Notes: generated by a model not told the origin, from the sequence alone. A stretch of 64,000 nt of DNA from Sediminibacterium sp. (GCF_019264485.1 NZ_JAHVAA010000004.1:186001-250000), one strand, 5' to 3'. Shown: positions 1 through 9,579, numbered from the stretch's first letter. Translations and numbers: made by a program.

Positions 1-113
1 GTATTTAGGGTTGTCGATTATTTACATTAACCAATCCCGGGTGTATCCAAGCTGTTGACAGGGCGCTTTAATTCCCACTCTTTGCTAAGCAGCGAGGGCA
101 GGAGTGAGTTGAT

Positions 114-121
114 TATATTTG
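114..121 (+). promoter_or_regulatory. Possible -7 promoter element (TAnnTTTG)
   Basis: TATATTTG matches the Bacteroidota -7 consensus TAnnTTTG exactly and ends 4 bases before the ATG of the hydrolase. No clear TTTG -33 element is found at the usual 19-21 base spacing. If used, transcription would begin at or near the start codon. Confidence 0.35.
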
Positions 122-125
122 TTAC

Positions 126-824
126 ATGCAACATATTCTTCTTCTTCATGGTGCCATTGGTTCAGAAGAACAACTCTTCCCTTTAAGCGAAAACTTAGCT
201 TCTTCGCAGTACCGGGTTCATAGTTTTAATTTTTATGGTCATGGGGGCGAATCAATAAACGGTTCTCTTTCTATGGAACTGTTTGCAGAACAAACCCTCG
301 AATATATCAAAAGCAACCAGTTAAAGAATCTGTATGTGTTTGGTTATAGTATGGGTGGATATGTAGCTATGTACCTTGCTTCTTTATATCCTGAATTATT
401 TTCCGGGATTGTCACGTTGGGTACCAAGTATAATTGGTCGCCCGAAATTGCTGCCAAAGAAATAAAAATGCTTCGCCCGGAAATAATAGAAGAGAAAGTA
501 CCAGCTTTTGCAGCGGCTTTGGCAAACAGACATGGAAAAGAAAATTGGAAAGCGCTGTTAAACGCCAGCGCCGACATGCTTTCACTTCTTGGTGATAAGC
601 CCCTATTAAATAACGCTTGTCTGCAAAAGATTACAGCAGATGTTTTATTACTGATTGGTGAAAAAGACAATATGGTTTCGCTGGAAGAAACTACGCTTAC
701 AGCTCAACAATTACCAAAAGGTTCTATTCAGGTATTACCCAACACGGTTCACGCGATTGAACAGGTTAGCATGACTGTACTGTCTGAAAAACTATTAAGT
801 TTTTTTGCCGGCTTACACCTGTAG
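126..824 (+). CDS. Alpha/beta hydrolase
   Basis: A small soluble alpha/beta hydrolase of 232 residues; the substrate cannot be told. The N-terminus carries the oxyanion-type HG motif (LLLHGAIG, residues 5-12), the nucleophile elbow GYSMGG places Ser at about 75, and the likely acid and base are Asp181 (GEKDNM) and His209 (NTVHA), giving a complete triad. There is no signal peptide, so it is probably cytoplasmic. A TATATTTG box lies at 114-121, a few bases before the ATG. The 3' end overlaps that of the convergent kinase gene by 12 bases. A promiscuous carboxylesterase or a MenH/BioH-like role is possible; both are guesses. Confidence 0.85.
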   Translation: MQHILLLHGAIGSEEQLFPLSENLASSQYRVHSFNFYGHGGESINGSLSMELFAEQTLEYIKSNQLKNLYVFGYSMGGYVAMYLASLYPELFSGIVTLGTKYNWSPEIAAKEIKMLRPEIIEEKVPAFAAALANRHGKENWKALLNASADMLSLLGDKPLLNNACLQKITADVLLLIGEKDNMVSLEETTLTAQQLPKGSIQVLPNTVHAIEQVSMTVLSEKLLSFFAGLHL

Positions 825-3185
825 TATTTTAATCAGCAGTTTTAAAAACTCTTCCGGTTCAAATGGTTTTGTAACAATTCCGTTGATAGATAAATCTTTT
901 GCTTTTTCTTCTACTTCAGAGGGCAGGCTTGCTGTTAAAGCAACGATGGGTATTTCTATTCCTTTTGCACGTATGGCTGATATGGCTTCATAACCATCCA
1001 TTACCGGCATATGCATATCCATCAATACCAGTTTATGTTTTGCCGGGTCTAATTTTTTTACGGCCTCTTCTCCATTCACGGCCACATCAATATTTGCCCC
1101 CCATTTTTCGAGAAATGTTTTGGCGACCAGCACATTCAGTTCATTATCTTCCGCCATCAGGATAGGTATGCCACTGAGAGGTCGTCCTTTTTCAATTTGT
1201 ATTACAGGGTCATCCTGACTAAAATTAAATGCCTGCGAAACAGGGAATGTTTGTGTAAAAAAGAAAGTTGATCCGGTTCCCGGTTCACTTTCGAGTTGTA
1301 ATTGTGAGCCTTGTAATTCAAGTATTTTTTTACAGATTGATAAACCAAGTCCTGTTCCGCCAAAGCTTCTTGAGGTAGATGTATCGGCCTGTGTAAAGCG
1401 ATCGAAAATAAGTTTTTGCTTTTCGGCAGCAATTCCGATTCCCGTATCTTCTATTCGTATCGTCAGTGTTACATGCTGTTTACTCATTTTCACCTGTCTA
1501 ATCACTAATTTTACATGTCCCTTCCTCGTAAACTTGATCGCGTTCTGCAAAAGATTGGCTACCACCTGGCTGATACGTGTTGGATCTGAAATGATACGTG
1601 TATTAAATGCAGGGTCTTTTTCCAGTATCAGCTCAATTCCTTTTTCATCAGCAATTGTTTTCATCCCCGACAGAATATCCTGAAACACTTTTACCAGGTC
1701 CATGTCGATGTATTCAAAATTAATTTTACCCGCTTCTATTTTGCTGTAATCAAGAATATCATTTACAATGGTGAGCAGGTTATTGGCCGAAAACAACAAT
1801 ACATTTAATTGTTCCTTCTGGTCTTCTCTTGGTTTATTCTCCAGTAAAATATGCGATAGTCCGATCACAGAATTAAGCGGTGTTCGTATTTCATGCGACA
1901 TATTTGAGAGGAAATCGCTTTTTGCCACCAGCCCCTGTTCTGCTTCTTTTTTTGCCTTATTGAGTAAATAGGAATATCGGAATGACAAAATAAGCGACTG
2001 AAGAAAAAAGAATGATATATATCCAATGAAGAGCAGTTCTTTTTGCGGTGCTGCAAAACCAAAATACTGGAGGTTAATAATCACAAAAACGATCATTACA
2101 ATACCCGTACTCAATAAAGCATATCCTGCGCCAAGTCGTTTTTTACGATAGGCTTTTACATATACATATACCGCATAGGCAATTACGCTGAACATGACCA
2201 GCAGGAAAGGATTGATAAGCTGTGTAAATACAGAGGGGGGGAAGAATACAGTAATAAGCGAAAGAATAATACAGGCCCATGTTTCAACAGCCGTAATATA
2301 TTTATTCGAATCTTTAGGGTAAAGTTTCTGTGTATACTGGGTAAAAAAGATTACACTTATAAATAACGAAAGGTATTCAAGGTGAACCGTTACGATCCAT
2401 GGAATATTAGTTGTAAAACTATGGAGCGAATACTGAGATGCCCCTACAATCCGGTAGCTGTATGTAATACAAAAAAGTGCGAAATAAAGAATCGTTTTAT
2501 CGTAGCGGCCAAAAAAGTACAGACCGAAGAAAAAGAGGCCGCACATAATGATGCTTCCGGTTAAAATAAAGTCGAGCGCATTGTTTTTTGCCCTCTCCAT
2601 GAAAAGTCGGTCTTTATTACCTATTACTATCGACTTATAAGGCCCTCCTTTTGAATGTTCAAAATTGGCTACCTGTAAAATCAGTTTAACCGTATCGGTT
2701 TTCGCAAAAAGCTCCCTGGTATATTGCTGCCATTTCGGAATGGTTGTTTCACGGGTAGTTCCCGGCACTCCGGATTGTACAAAGAGTTCATCATTTACGA
2801 AAAGCTTATAGCTGGTATAGGTATCCGGTACATCCAGTGCCAGGTTTTTGGCATTTGCCGGCAGTATTACCGTAAGCATATAAGATGCGTATCCTTTGGC
2901 GGTTAGCTTGGCACCATTAATAAGTGTGTCATCCCATCGTCTGGGAAAAGGCATCATGCCCGTCATTTTACTTTTGGTATCTCCAGGCTCGCAAAGTTGT
3001 TGCCAGCAAATACCCCATTCACCATCTAATGCAATTTTTTGGATAGAGAGATCCGTTTTCCTCAGATCAATTATACCGTTTTTAGCAACAGGTGCCTGCG
3101 CCTGTAAAAAAGCGGTTATACACACACTGAGTAAAAAAGTGAAAACCGGTTTATACAGGTTTCGGAATCTTGGATACAATTTCAT
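813..3185 (-). CDS. 7TM-DISM hybrid sensor histidine kinase/response regulator
   Basis: A membrane hybrid histidine kinase of 790 residues. In order: signal peptide (1-30), a periplasmic 7TMR-DISM type ligand domain (about 35-200), a seven-helix membrane block (about 200-400), HisKA with SNMSHEIRTPLN (phospho-accepting His431), HATPase with N box (NLLQNAIKF) and GTGLGLSI, then a C-terminal receiver whose LVLMDMHMPVMDG places the phospho-acceptor Asp at 723. No HTH or other output domain follows, so the signal must pass to a separate protein or act by phosphorelay. The 3' end overlaps the convergent hydrolase gene. The ligand is unknown. Confidence 0.93.
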   Translation of the reverse strand: MKLYPRFRNLYKPVFTFLLSVCITAFLQAQAPVAKNGIIDLRKTDLSIQKIALDGEWGICWQQLCEPGDTKSKMTGMMPFPRRWDDTLINGAKLTAKGYASYMLTVILPANAKNLALDVPDTYTSYKLFVNDELFVQSGVPGTTRETTIPKWQQYTRELFAKTDTVKLILQVANFEHSKGGPYKSIVIGNKDRLFMERAKNNALDFILTGSIIMCGLFFFGLYFFGRYDKTILYFALFCITYSYRIVGASQYSLHSFTTNIPWIVTVHLEYLSLFISVIFFTQYTQKLYPKDSNKYITAVETWACIILSLITVFFPPSVFTQLINPFLLVMFSVIAYAVYVYVKAYRKKRLGAGYALLSTGIVMIVFVIINLQYFGFAAPQKELLFIGYISFFFLQSLILSFRYSYLLNKAKKEAEQGLVAKSDFLSNMSHEIRTPLNSVIGLSHILLENKPREDQKEQLNVLLFSANNLLTIVNDILDYSKIEAGKINFEYIDMDLVKVFQDILSGMKTIADEKGIELILEKDPAFNTRIISDPTRISQVVANLLQNAIKFTRKGHVKLVIRQVKMSKQHVTLTIRIEDTGIGIAAEKQKLIFDRFTQADTSTSRSFGGTGLGLSICKKILELQGSQLQLESEPGTGSTFFFTQTFPVSQAFNFSQDDPVIQIEKGRPLSGIPILMAEDNELNVLVAKTFLEKWGANIDVAVNGEEAVKKLDPAKHKLVLMDMHMPVMDGYEAISAIRAKGIEIPIVALTASLPSEVEEKAKDLSINGIVTKPFEPEEFLKLLIKILQV

Positions 3186-3353
3186 CTACTTGCTTATAAA
3201 TGTAGCTGCAGAGGGGTACAGCTCTTACGTTTAAATTTAATCAAAACTTTTACTAAATACCGAATTAATCAATATGTTTCCATACAAAAAAAGATTTCTT
3301 CGCATTCCTGTAGTCATAGCGCCGGTCTCCTTCTCTTTCGACCTCTGATCATC

Positions 3354-3373
3354 AACCACATTCTTATGTGGTT
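3354..3373. repeat. Hairpin in the leader region of the hemerythrin-like gene
   Basis: AACCACAT, loop TCTT, ATGTGGTT, followed by TT. It lies about 55 bases upstream of the ATG at 3428 in the 242-base gap between two divergent genes. It could be a leader stem or a factor site; the T tract is too short to call a terminator. I see nothing else definite in that gap. Confidence 0.4.
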
Positions 3374-3427
3374 TTACCGGTCATTTCTTTCTTTCAGTTT
3401 TGTTATTCATTCCATAAAAAACTACAT

Positions 3428-4111
3428 ATGAATAACGAAACACGTTACAATCCCTTTCACCAGATACATCAGGGTCTCCGTGCCATGCTGTATCATTGTT
3501 CACTACAGGTACAGCATACAGATTTTGCTGATGATACCAATGCATCAGTAACCATCAATTCCCTGAAAGAACTGATCTGGCTTTTTGAAAGTCATGCCCA
3601 TACAGAAGACACAAAAGTATTCAGCCTTATTCAGGAAATTGCTCCCGACGTAATTGCCGATTTTGAAAAACAGCACGATAAGGATCACATGCTTGCTGCA
3701 CATTTGCAAGGTTGTATTGAACAGTATGAAGTGGCGGTAAAAACTTCTGATAAAGTTTTTGCAGGTCGACAGTTGCAGTTTTCTTTAGCTGAGTTTACGG
3801 CATTTAACCTGAGCCATATGAATATGGAAGAAGTGATCATTAAAGAAATTTTCTGGCAGCATTTTACCGATGAACAAATGCACGCGCTTACCATGGAAAT
3901 CGTTGCAGGTCTGCCCCCCGAAAAAAATGCACGCTACAGTTACTGGATGCTGAAAGGACTGGCCACACATGAAATCATTGGCTGGTTTAAAGGTATACAG
4001 GCCAGCGCTCCGTCTTTTGTTCTGGACGAAATGCTGAACCTTGCAGCAACCGCATTACCCGAAGCTCAGTTAACCCTGGTTCAGGAAGCTATTGCGGTTG
4101 AACTCGTATAG
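3428..4111 (+). CDS. Hemerythrin-like domain protein
   Basis: A soluble, mostly helical protein of 227 residues with the histidine/glutamate pattern of hemerythrin-like four-helix bundles: HQIHQ near residue 11, ESHAHTED near 57, EKQHDKDH near 83 and LSHMNMEE near 133. Such domains bind a di-iron centre and take part in oxygen, nitric oxide or redox sensing or in iron handling. I chose the ATG at 3428 because the reading frame upstream of it has no domain character and the His pattern starts just after it. The roughly 80-residue C-terminal tail is not recognised. A DUF-type regulator of iron stress is an alternative. Confidence 0.7.
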   Translation: MNNETRYNPFHQIHQGLRAMLYHCSLQVQHTDFADDTNASVTINSLKELIWLFESHAHTEDTKVFSLIQEIAPDVIADFEKQHDKDHMLAAHLQGCIEQYEVAVKTSDKVFAGRQLQFSLAEFTAFNLSHMNMEEVIIKEIFWQHFTDEQMHALTMEIVAGLPPEKNARYSYWMLKGLATHEIIGWFKGIQASAPSFVLDEMLNLAATALPEAQLTLVQEAIAVELV

Positions 4112-4139
4112 TATTTACCTAACGCTTACTATAAACAGA

Positions 4140-4162
4140 AAGCCCTCCATTACAGAGGGCTT
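4140..4162. terminator. Bidirectional intrinsic terminator
   Basis: AAGCCCTC, 7-base loop, GAGGGCTT, then CTTT on the plus strand and a short T tract on the minus strand. It sits between the convergent hemerythrin-like and OmpA genes and probably serves both. Confidence 0.75.
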
Positions 4163-4193
4163 CTTTGGTATATGGTCGGTTAGTAAGTAAGCT

Positions 4194-5105
4194 TTATTGT
4201 GGTTTTGTTTCCAGCAGTTTAAAGAACTGATCGAGCATTGGCTGAATAACTATTCTTGTTCTGCGATTGGCCGCTCTTCCTTCGATGGTTGCATTGTCTT
4301 TTAAAGGAATATATTGGCTTCTTCCTGCTGCGGTCATACGTTTGGGATCAATACCATAGGTTTCCTGTAAAATACGCACTACAGTAGTAGCCCTTCTTAC
4401 ACTCAGGTCCCAGTTATCCTGAATTACTGAAGTCTTAATAGGTAATGAATCTGTATGGCCTTCTACAATAAATTCAATTTCGGGTTGGCCATTCAGCACT
4501 TTGGCCACTTTACCCAATACTTCTTTGGCCCTGTCTGTTACCTCGTAGCTGGCACTTTTGAAAAGCAGTTTATCTGAAATATCAACATATACAACACCCT
4601 TATCTACTTTGATATTGATGTCTTCATCATTCAGGTTACCAATAGCTCCTTTCAGGTTCATCACCAATGCCATATTCAGTGAATCTTTGCGTGCAATTGA
4701 ACCCTGCAGGTCTCTGATATAAATATCTTTTGCACCAATATTCTCCAGCGATTTTTTTATGCTTTCGGCCTGTGCACCGGTTACTACTGAAAGATCTTTC
4801 AACTGACTCAGAACAGTTGTATTATTCTGTTTCAGGAATTCAATCTGCTTATTAAGGTCCTCTATCTGTGCTTCCAGTGCCTGTTTGCGGGTATTGAGTT
4901 CGCTGTTCTGTCCTTTGGATCTGGCCAGTTGGTTTTCTAAATCTTTGATCTGGTCCTGTAGTTCGCGGTATTTACCCTGCATTTCCAGGTAAGCACCGCT
5001 TAACTGGGTATATTTTGCTTCAGACTCTTTGAATTTTTTGGTGCTCACACAGGAAAACAGCAGCACAGACGACGCCACTGCCAGAATGAAACGATTGGTT
5101 CTCAT
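4194..5105 (-). CDS. OmpA family peptidoglycan-binding lipoprotein
   Basis: An outer-membrane lipoprotein of 303 residues. The signal peptide ends in a lipobox (VLLFSC, Cys19). Residues 25-110 are a heptad-rich coiled coil full of Gln, Leu and Lys. Residues 170-295 form an OmpA C-terminal domain with the diaminopimelate-binding signature VEGHTDSLP and a following DLSVRRATTV, where the family Asp and Arg are both present. It likely ties the outer membrane to peptidoglycan. It is transcribed alone and ends at the shared terminator at 4140-4162. Confidence 0.92.
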   Translation of the reverse strand: MRTNRFILAVASSVLLFSCVSTKKFKESEAKYTQLSGAYLEMQGKYRELQDQIKDLENQLARSKGQNSELNTRKQALEAQIEDLNKQIEFLKQNNTTVLSQLKDLSVVTGAQAESIKKSLENIGAKDIYIRDLQGSIARKDSLNMALVMNLKGAIGNLNDEDINIKVDKGVVYVDISDKLLFKSASYEVTDRAKEVLGKVAKVLNGQPEIEFIVEGHTDSLPIKTSVIQDNWDLSVRRATTVVRILQETYGIDPKRMTAAGRSQYIPLKDNATIEGRAANRRTRIVIQPMLDQFFKLLETKPQ

Positions 5106-5170
5106 GGTTCTACATTTTTATCCTGCTATACAACGAAAAACTGTACCAGAATATTGTATGGCCGCAAAAA

Positions 5171-6811
5171 CTACTCAAAGACAATCGTTTCGGTAGAACG
5201 ATACCAGTCTGCGTAGCGTTCTCCGTATTGTGCATCAATGTTTTTTCTTTTGATCTTGAGCGTAGGGGTGAGCAGGCCATTTACAATGGTCCACTCATCT
5301 TTACAAATAATCATTTTTGCCAGTTGCTCATGATGTTCTAACTTATTATTAATAGCACGCAATAATTCTGTCAATTCTGTTTTTACACTTTCAGTATCTG
5401 TTTTTTTTGCCTGTTCTGTTAAAGTACAAAGCACCATTGCAGCCGGCTGACCTGATCCTACCACACAAACCTGTGCGAGATATTGATGTGCCAATAACTG
5501 ATTTTCCATCGGGGCTGGTGTAATATATTTTCCTTTACCCGTTTTAAACTGGTCTTTGATTCGGCCGGTAATGGTAAGAAATCTTTCTTTATCTATTGAT
5601 CCTTCGTCACCCGTTTTCAGAAAACCATCTTCAAAACATTGTGCCGATAATTCAGGTTCTTTATAATAACCCAGCATGGAAGCTTCGCTTTTAACCTGCA
5701 CTTCATTGTCTTTCCCGAGTCGAACCTGTACACCGGCATAAGGCTGCCCCACTGTTCCAAATTTTGCATTTTCTTTTTTGTTCACATGAGAGAGCGCCAC
5801 ATTTTCTGTCATACCATATGCTTCCTGAATAATAATACCCAATCGTGCGTACCAGTGTAAAAGTGCAGGATTAATTGGTGAGGCTCCCGTGAAAATATGT
5901 CTTGCTCTTGCCAAACCTAATTTCTTTCGGATCATTTTTTTGATCAATAAAGAAATGAGTGGAATTTTTAGCAAACGATCCAGTTTTTGTTGCGGCATTT
6001 TTTTAAGAATACCTTCCTGCATTTTTTCCCAGATACGTGGTACTGCAAGAAACACGGTTGGTTGGGTATGAGCAAGATTAGCCGCAAAGGTATCAAGCGA
6101 CTCTACAAAGTAAACCGTACTTCCCGTAAAAATAGTTCCACATTCCACCAGCATTCGTTCGGCTACATGACAAAGTGGTAAATAGGAAAAGAAAATTTCA
6201 TTTTTAATTGCAGGAAAATTATTCAAAAACTCTCCCACAGCAAACGCCATGGCATGATAGGTGTTCATTACACCTTTTGATTGACCCGTTGTTCCTGATG
6301 TGTACACAATACAGGCCAGCGCCTGTGGATCAGGTTTTGGAATTTGAGTAAGCGGTGCATGTTGATTAACCAATTCATCCCAATTAATACATCCTGCATT
6401 TGGATAAAACGGGAAACTGATCTGTGTAAGTGAATCAGGAACGCCTTTTCTGATTTGTTCCGGTTGATCAAGTTTACCAATAAAAATGGCTTTACTCTCA
6501 CTGTGAACAATAATTTCCTCTAATGTTTCTGCGCTAATATTTGGATAAAGCGGTACAGAAACACAGCCCGCCATGGCTATAGCCAGATCGGCCATAATCC
6601 AGTGCGCACAGTTTTTACTGAGGATAGCAATCTTGTCATCTTTGCCATATCCCATCGCATTTAAGGCCGCAGCCATACTGCGTATTTGCTGTCCGGCCTG
6701 CCGCCAGGTAAACTCTTTATATACACCCTTTACAGGCTCCGATAAAAAAAGTTGGTTGGGTTTGGATTGTTCATACTGGCAAAACTTTTCAATGATATTC
6801 GGGTAGTGCAT
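5171..6811 (-). CDS. Long-chain acyl-CoA synthetase (AMP-binding)
   Basis: An ANL-superfamily enzyme of 546 residues that activates a carboxylic acid, most likely a long-chain fatty acid, as the acyl-AMP and then the CoA ester. Visible motifs are the P-loop TSGTTGQSKG (171-180), AYGMTEN (331-337), TGDEG (400-404) and the GRIKDQFKTGKGKYI hinge with its Lys (416-430). Length is on the short side for FadD/FAA-type enzymes but all core motifs are intact. It lies 15 bases downstream of a PlsC-like acyltransferase, so the two probably form an operon for fatty-acid activation and transfer into phospholipid. Confidence 0.92.
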   Translation of the reverse strand: MHYPNIIEKFCQYEQSKPNQLFLSEPVKGVYKEFTWRQAGQQIRSMAAALNAMGYGKDDKIAILSKNCAHWIMADLAIAMAGCVSVPLYPNISAETLEEIIVHSESKAIFIGKLDQPEQIRKGVPDSLTQISFPFYPNAGCINWDELVNQHAPLTQIPKPDPQALACIVYTSGTTGQSKGVMNTYHAMAFAVGEFLNNFPAIKNEIFFSYLPLCHVAERMLVECGTIFTGSTVYFVESLDTFAANLAHTQPTVFLAVPRIWEKMQEGILKKMPQQKLDRLLKIPLISLLIKKMIRKKLGLARARHIFTGASPINPALLHWYARLGIIIQEAYGMTENVALSHVNKKENAKFGTVGQPYAGVQVRLGKDNEVQVKSEASMLGYYKEPELSAQCFEDGFLKTGDEGSIDKERFLTITGRIKDQFKTGKGKYITPAPMENQLLAHQYLAQVCVVGSGQPAAMVLCTLTEQAKKTDTESVKTELTELLRAINNKLEHHEQLAKMIICKDEWTIVNGLLTPTLKIKRKNIDAQYGERYADWYRSTETIVFE

Positions 6812-6826
6812 AGTGTGTGCTTAAAA

Positions 6827-7405
6827 TCAATGAACAAATGTTTCCGTTTGTAAATGTGTAAGTCCCTGATCAGCTTTTTTTCCCTCCACTGCTGCATAAA
6901 ACGAAATGATCTTTTTAAAATCAGCCGCTTCATCTTCACAGGTGTAAAAGGGTTCGCCGAAATAAACTTCTTTCTTTTTAAAATCAAATGCAGTCATAAT
7001 AATCGGCACGCGCGCTTTTTTTGCGATATGATAAAAGCCTGTCTTTAACCTGTCTACTTTTTTTCTTGTGCCCTCAGGAGAAAGCGCTAATACAAACTGG
7101 TCATGCCGGTTAAAAAGTTCTACTACCTGATCAACCATATTGTGTTTATTCGATCTGTCAACCGGATAGCCGCCGAGTCGACGAAAGAAAAAGCCGAACC
7201 TGCCTTCAAACAACTCTGCTTTGCCGAGGTATTTTACATGCTGCAGTTGCAATACACTTCTCACTGCCAGTCCAATTATAAAATCCCAGGCGCTGGTATG
7301 GGGTGCCACAATAACAACACATTTTGGAATATGATAGGGGAAATTGGTTTGAACCTTCCATCCTGTCATCCACAGGTAGAGTTTCCAGAGTAGTCTCATG
7401 GGCAA
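6827..7405 (-). CDS. PlsC-like 1-acyl-glycerol-3-phosphate acyltransferase
   Basis: A short acyltransferase of 192 residues. It has the catalytic HX4D motif (His36, Asp41 in PHTSAWD), a YPVDRS block, and PEGTRKK for substrate binding. It likely adds an acyl chain to lysophosphatidate or a related lysolipid at the inner membrane. A second in-frame ATG lies two codons in (7399), and either could be the start. The downstream acyl-CoA synthetase follows after 15 bases. A related possibility is an ornithine or amino-lipid O-acyltransferase. Confidence 0.85.
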   Translation of the reverse strand: MPMRLLWKLYLWMTGWKVQTNFPYHIPKCVVIVAPHTSAWDFIIGLAVRSVLQLQHVKYLGKAELFEGRFGFFFRRLGGYPVDRSNKHNMVDQVVELFNRHDQFVLALSPEGTRKKVDRLKTGFYHIAKKARVPIIMTAFDFKKKEVYFGEPFYTCEDEAADFKKIISFYAAVEGKKADQGLTHLQTETFVH

Positions 7406-7421
7406 GCTGTTGGAGACAAGA

Positions 7422-7564
7422 TAATTTGAAAATTTGGGAATTTGAAAATTTCAAAATGATAAGAGGCCTGCGGCCTCCATTTTTTCGCTCTTTTATAGCT
7501 AAGTTGTTAAGGAAATGAAACCTCCCCATTTCCAAATTTTCAAATTTTCAAATTTTCAAATTTC
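7422..7564. repeat. Intergenic inverted repeat, ATTTTCAA family, with GC-rich central stem
   Basis: Left arm (about 7422-7457) is made of AATTTGAAAATTTG units and the right arm (7524-7564) of the same unit inverted (AAATTTTCAAATTTTC). Between them is a perfect GAGGCC-TGC-GGCCTC stem (7463-7477) followed by CATTTTTT on the plus strand. The right arm contains the stop codon and last eight codons of uvrB. It could act as a 3' stem for uvrB, but the T tract points the wrong way for uvrB. Confidence 0.7.
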
Positions 7565-9579
7565 TTCTGCAACGCAAACATCTCATCTCTTAAACGCGCC
7601 GCTTCTATGAAATCAAGATCGCGGGCGGCTTTTTCCATTTGTTTTTTAGTGGATGCTATGGCTTTTTCTATTTGTGGGATGGTTTTATATTCTACCTGTT
7701 CCTCTGCAGCCACAGACACAAGCTGTTCATTTTTTTGCAGTGCATAGGGGTTCGAAGGATCGTATCCTTTAATATCCAGCACCGATGTTTGTGCAAATAC
7801 CTGCTCCTTGCTTTTAATAACAGTCTTAGGTGTGATATTATGCGCAATATTGTAAGCAATCTGTTTTTCTCTTCTTCTGCTTGTTTCATCAATCGTACGC
7901 TGCATACTTTCTGTCATCTTATCTGCATAAAAGATAACCAGGCCATCTACATTTCTAGCCGCACGGCCTGCAGTTTGTGTCAGTGATCTTTCATTTCTTA
8001 AAAATCCTTCTTTGTCTGCATCCAGTATGGCTACCAGTGATACTTCAGGAAGGTCAAGTCCTTCTCTTAACAGGTTTACACCTACCAGCACATCAATAAC
8101 ACCCAGACGAAGGTCGCGCAGAATTTCAACACGCTCCAGTGTGTCAACATCGCTATGAATGTATTTCGATTTGATATTGATTCTCCCAAGGTATTTATCC
8201 ATTTCCTCTGCCATTCTTTTGGTAAGCGTTGTTACTAATACCCGGTCTCCTTTCTTTACACGCTTGTCAATTTCATCCAGCAAATCATCGATCTGGTTTA
8301 CACTCGGTCTTATTTCAATAGGAGGATCGAGTAATCCTGTTGGACGAACCACCTGTTCTACCACCACGCCACCCGTTTTTTCCAGTTCATAATCACCTGG
8401 AGTAGCACTAACAAAAACGGTTTGTCCAACCAATGATTCAAACTCATGAAAATTCAATGGCCGGTTATCCATGGCGCTGGGCAAACGAAAACCATAATCA
8501 ACCAGTACCATTTTCCTGCTCCTGTCGCCACCATACATACCTGCAACCTGTGGAATGGTCTGGTGACTCTCATCAATTACACAGAGAAAATCTTTCGGAA
8601 AATAATCAAGCAGACAGAATGGTCTGGTACCCGGTTTGCGACGGTCGAAAAAGCGGGAATAGTTTTCAATACCATTACAATAACCCAGTTCACGAATCAT
8701 CTCAAGGTCATATTCTACTCTTTCCTTCAACCGCTGTGCTTCAATAAATTTTCCGATATTTTTAAAATATTCTACCTGTGCCATCATTTCATCCTGTATC
8801 TCATTCATTACCTGCTGAATCATGTCTTTAGGTGCGAGATAAAGATTGGCGGGGAAGATGGCCGCCGTATCCATTAAACCTATCCGTTTGTTGGTAGCAG
8901 TTTCAATACTTTCAATTTCTTCAATTTCATCGCCGAAAAAACTGATGCGGTAGCCAAAGTCAACATAAGGCAGATTGATATCAACCGTATCGCCCTTCAC
9001 CCTGAATGTACCTCTTTTAAATTCTTCCTGACTCCGGTTATACAAGGCATTCACCAGTTGGTGCAGAAAACCCTGTCGCGATATTACCTGCCCTTTCTGA
9101 ATGCGGATAATACCGTTTTCATATTCAGTAGGGTTACCCATACCATAAATACAACTCACACTGGCTACTACAATAATATCTCTTCTGCCGCTCAGTAATT
9201 GTGACGTGGCCTGTAATCTGAGCTTATCTAATTCTTCATTGATGCTGAGGTCTTTTTCAATATAGGTATCACTCACGGGCATATACGCTTCGGGCTGATA
9301 GTAATCGTAATAGCTTACAAAATAACCCACAGCATTTTCAGGAAAGAATTGTTTGAACTCGCCATACAGTTGAGCCACTAATGTCTTATTATGTGTAAGT
9401 ACCAGTGTGGGTCTCTGCACATTATTAATCACATTGGCCATGGTAAAAGTTTTACCGCTACCCGTTACACCGAGTAAAGTCTGGTATTGCTCGCCATCCA
9501 GTATACCATCGGTTAGTTGTGCGATGGCTGAAGGCTGGTCGCCCGCAGGTTGATAGGAAGAATGGAGTTTGAATGGCAT
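7540..9579 (-). CDS. uvrB: Excinuclease ABC subunit B
   Basis: The helicase-like damage-verification subunit of nucleotide excision repair, working with UvrA and UvrC. At 679 residues it has the normal length. Walker A GVTGSGKT is at 37-44, the beta-hairpin region YYDYYQPEAYMP at about 90-101, the Walker B-type DESHQ near 335, helicase motifs in the second half (GRAARN), and the C-terminal UVR helix pair (KAARDLDFIEAARLRDE) that contacts UvrC. The last codons (KKFENLKI) are formed by the intergenic ATTTTCAA repeat rather than by conserved UvrB sequence. It is transcribed alone, divergent from the PAS kinase. Confidence 0.98.
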   Translation of the reverse strand: MPFKLHSSYQPAGDQPSAIAQLTDGILDGEQYQTLLGVTGSGKTFTMANVINNVQRPTLVLTHNKTLVAQLYGEFKQFFPENAVGYFVSYYDYYQPEAYMPVSDTYIEKDLSINEELDKLRLQATSQLLSGRRDIIVVASVSCIYGMGNPTEYENGIIRIQKGQVISRQGFLHQLVNALYNRSQEEFKRGTFRVKGDTVDINLPYVDFGYRISFFGDEIEEIESIETATNKRIGLMDTAAIFPANLYLAPKDMIQQVMNEIQDEMMAQVEYFKNIGKFIEAQRLKERVEYDLEMIRELGYCNGIENYSRFFDRRKPGTRPFCLLDYFPKDFLCVIDESHQTIPQVAGMYGGDRSRKMVLVDYGFRLPSAMDNRPLNFHEFESLVGQTVFVSATPGDYELEKTGGVVVEQVVRPTGLLDPPIEIRPSVNQIDDLLDEIDKRVKKGDRVLVTTLTKRMAEEMDKYLGRINIKSKYIHSDVDTLERVEILRDLRLGVIDVLVGVNLLREGLDLPEVSLVAILDADKEGFLRNERSLTQTAGRAARNVDGLVIFYADKMTESMQRTIDETSRRREKQIAYNIAHNITPKTVIKSKEQVFAQTSVLDIKGYDPSNPYALQKNEQLVSVAAEEQVEYKTIPQIEKAIASTKKQMEKAARDLDFIEAARLRDEMFALQKKFENLKI

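Noticed and set aside
1..125. Possible 3' end of a gene before the first hydrolase
   Set aside because: The first 30 bases can be read as a short C-terminus ending in TAA, but there is too little to recognise.
8433..8877. Open frames of 104 and 143 codons opposite uvrB
   Set aside because: They are shadows of the conserved uvrB sequence with no motif of their own.
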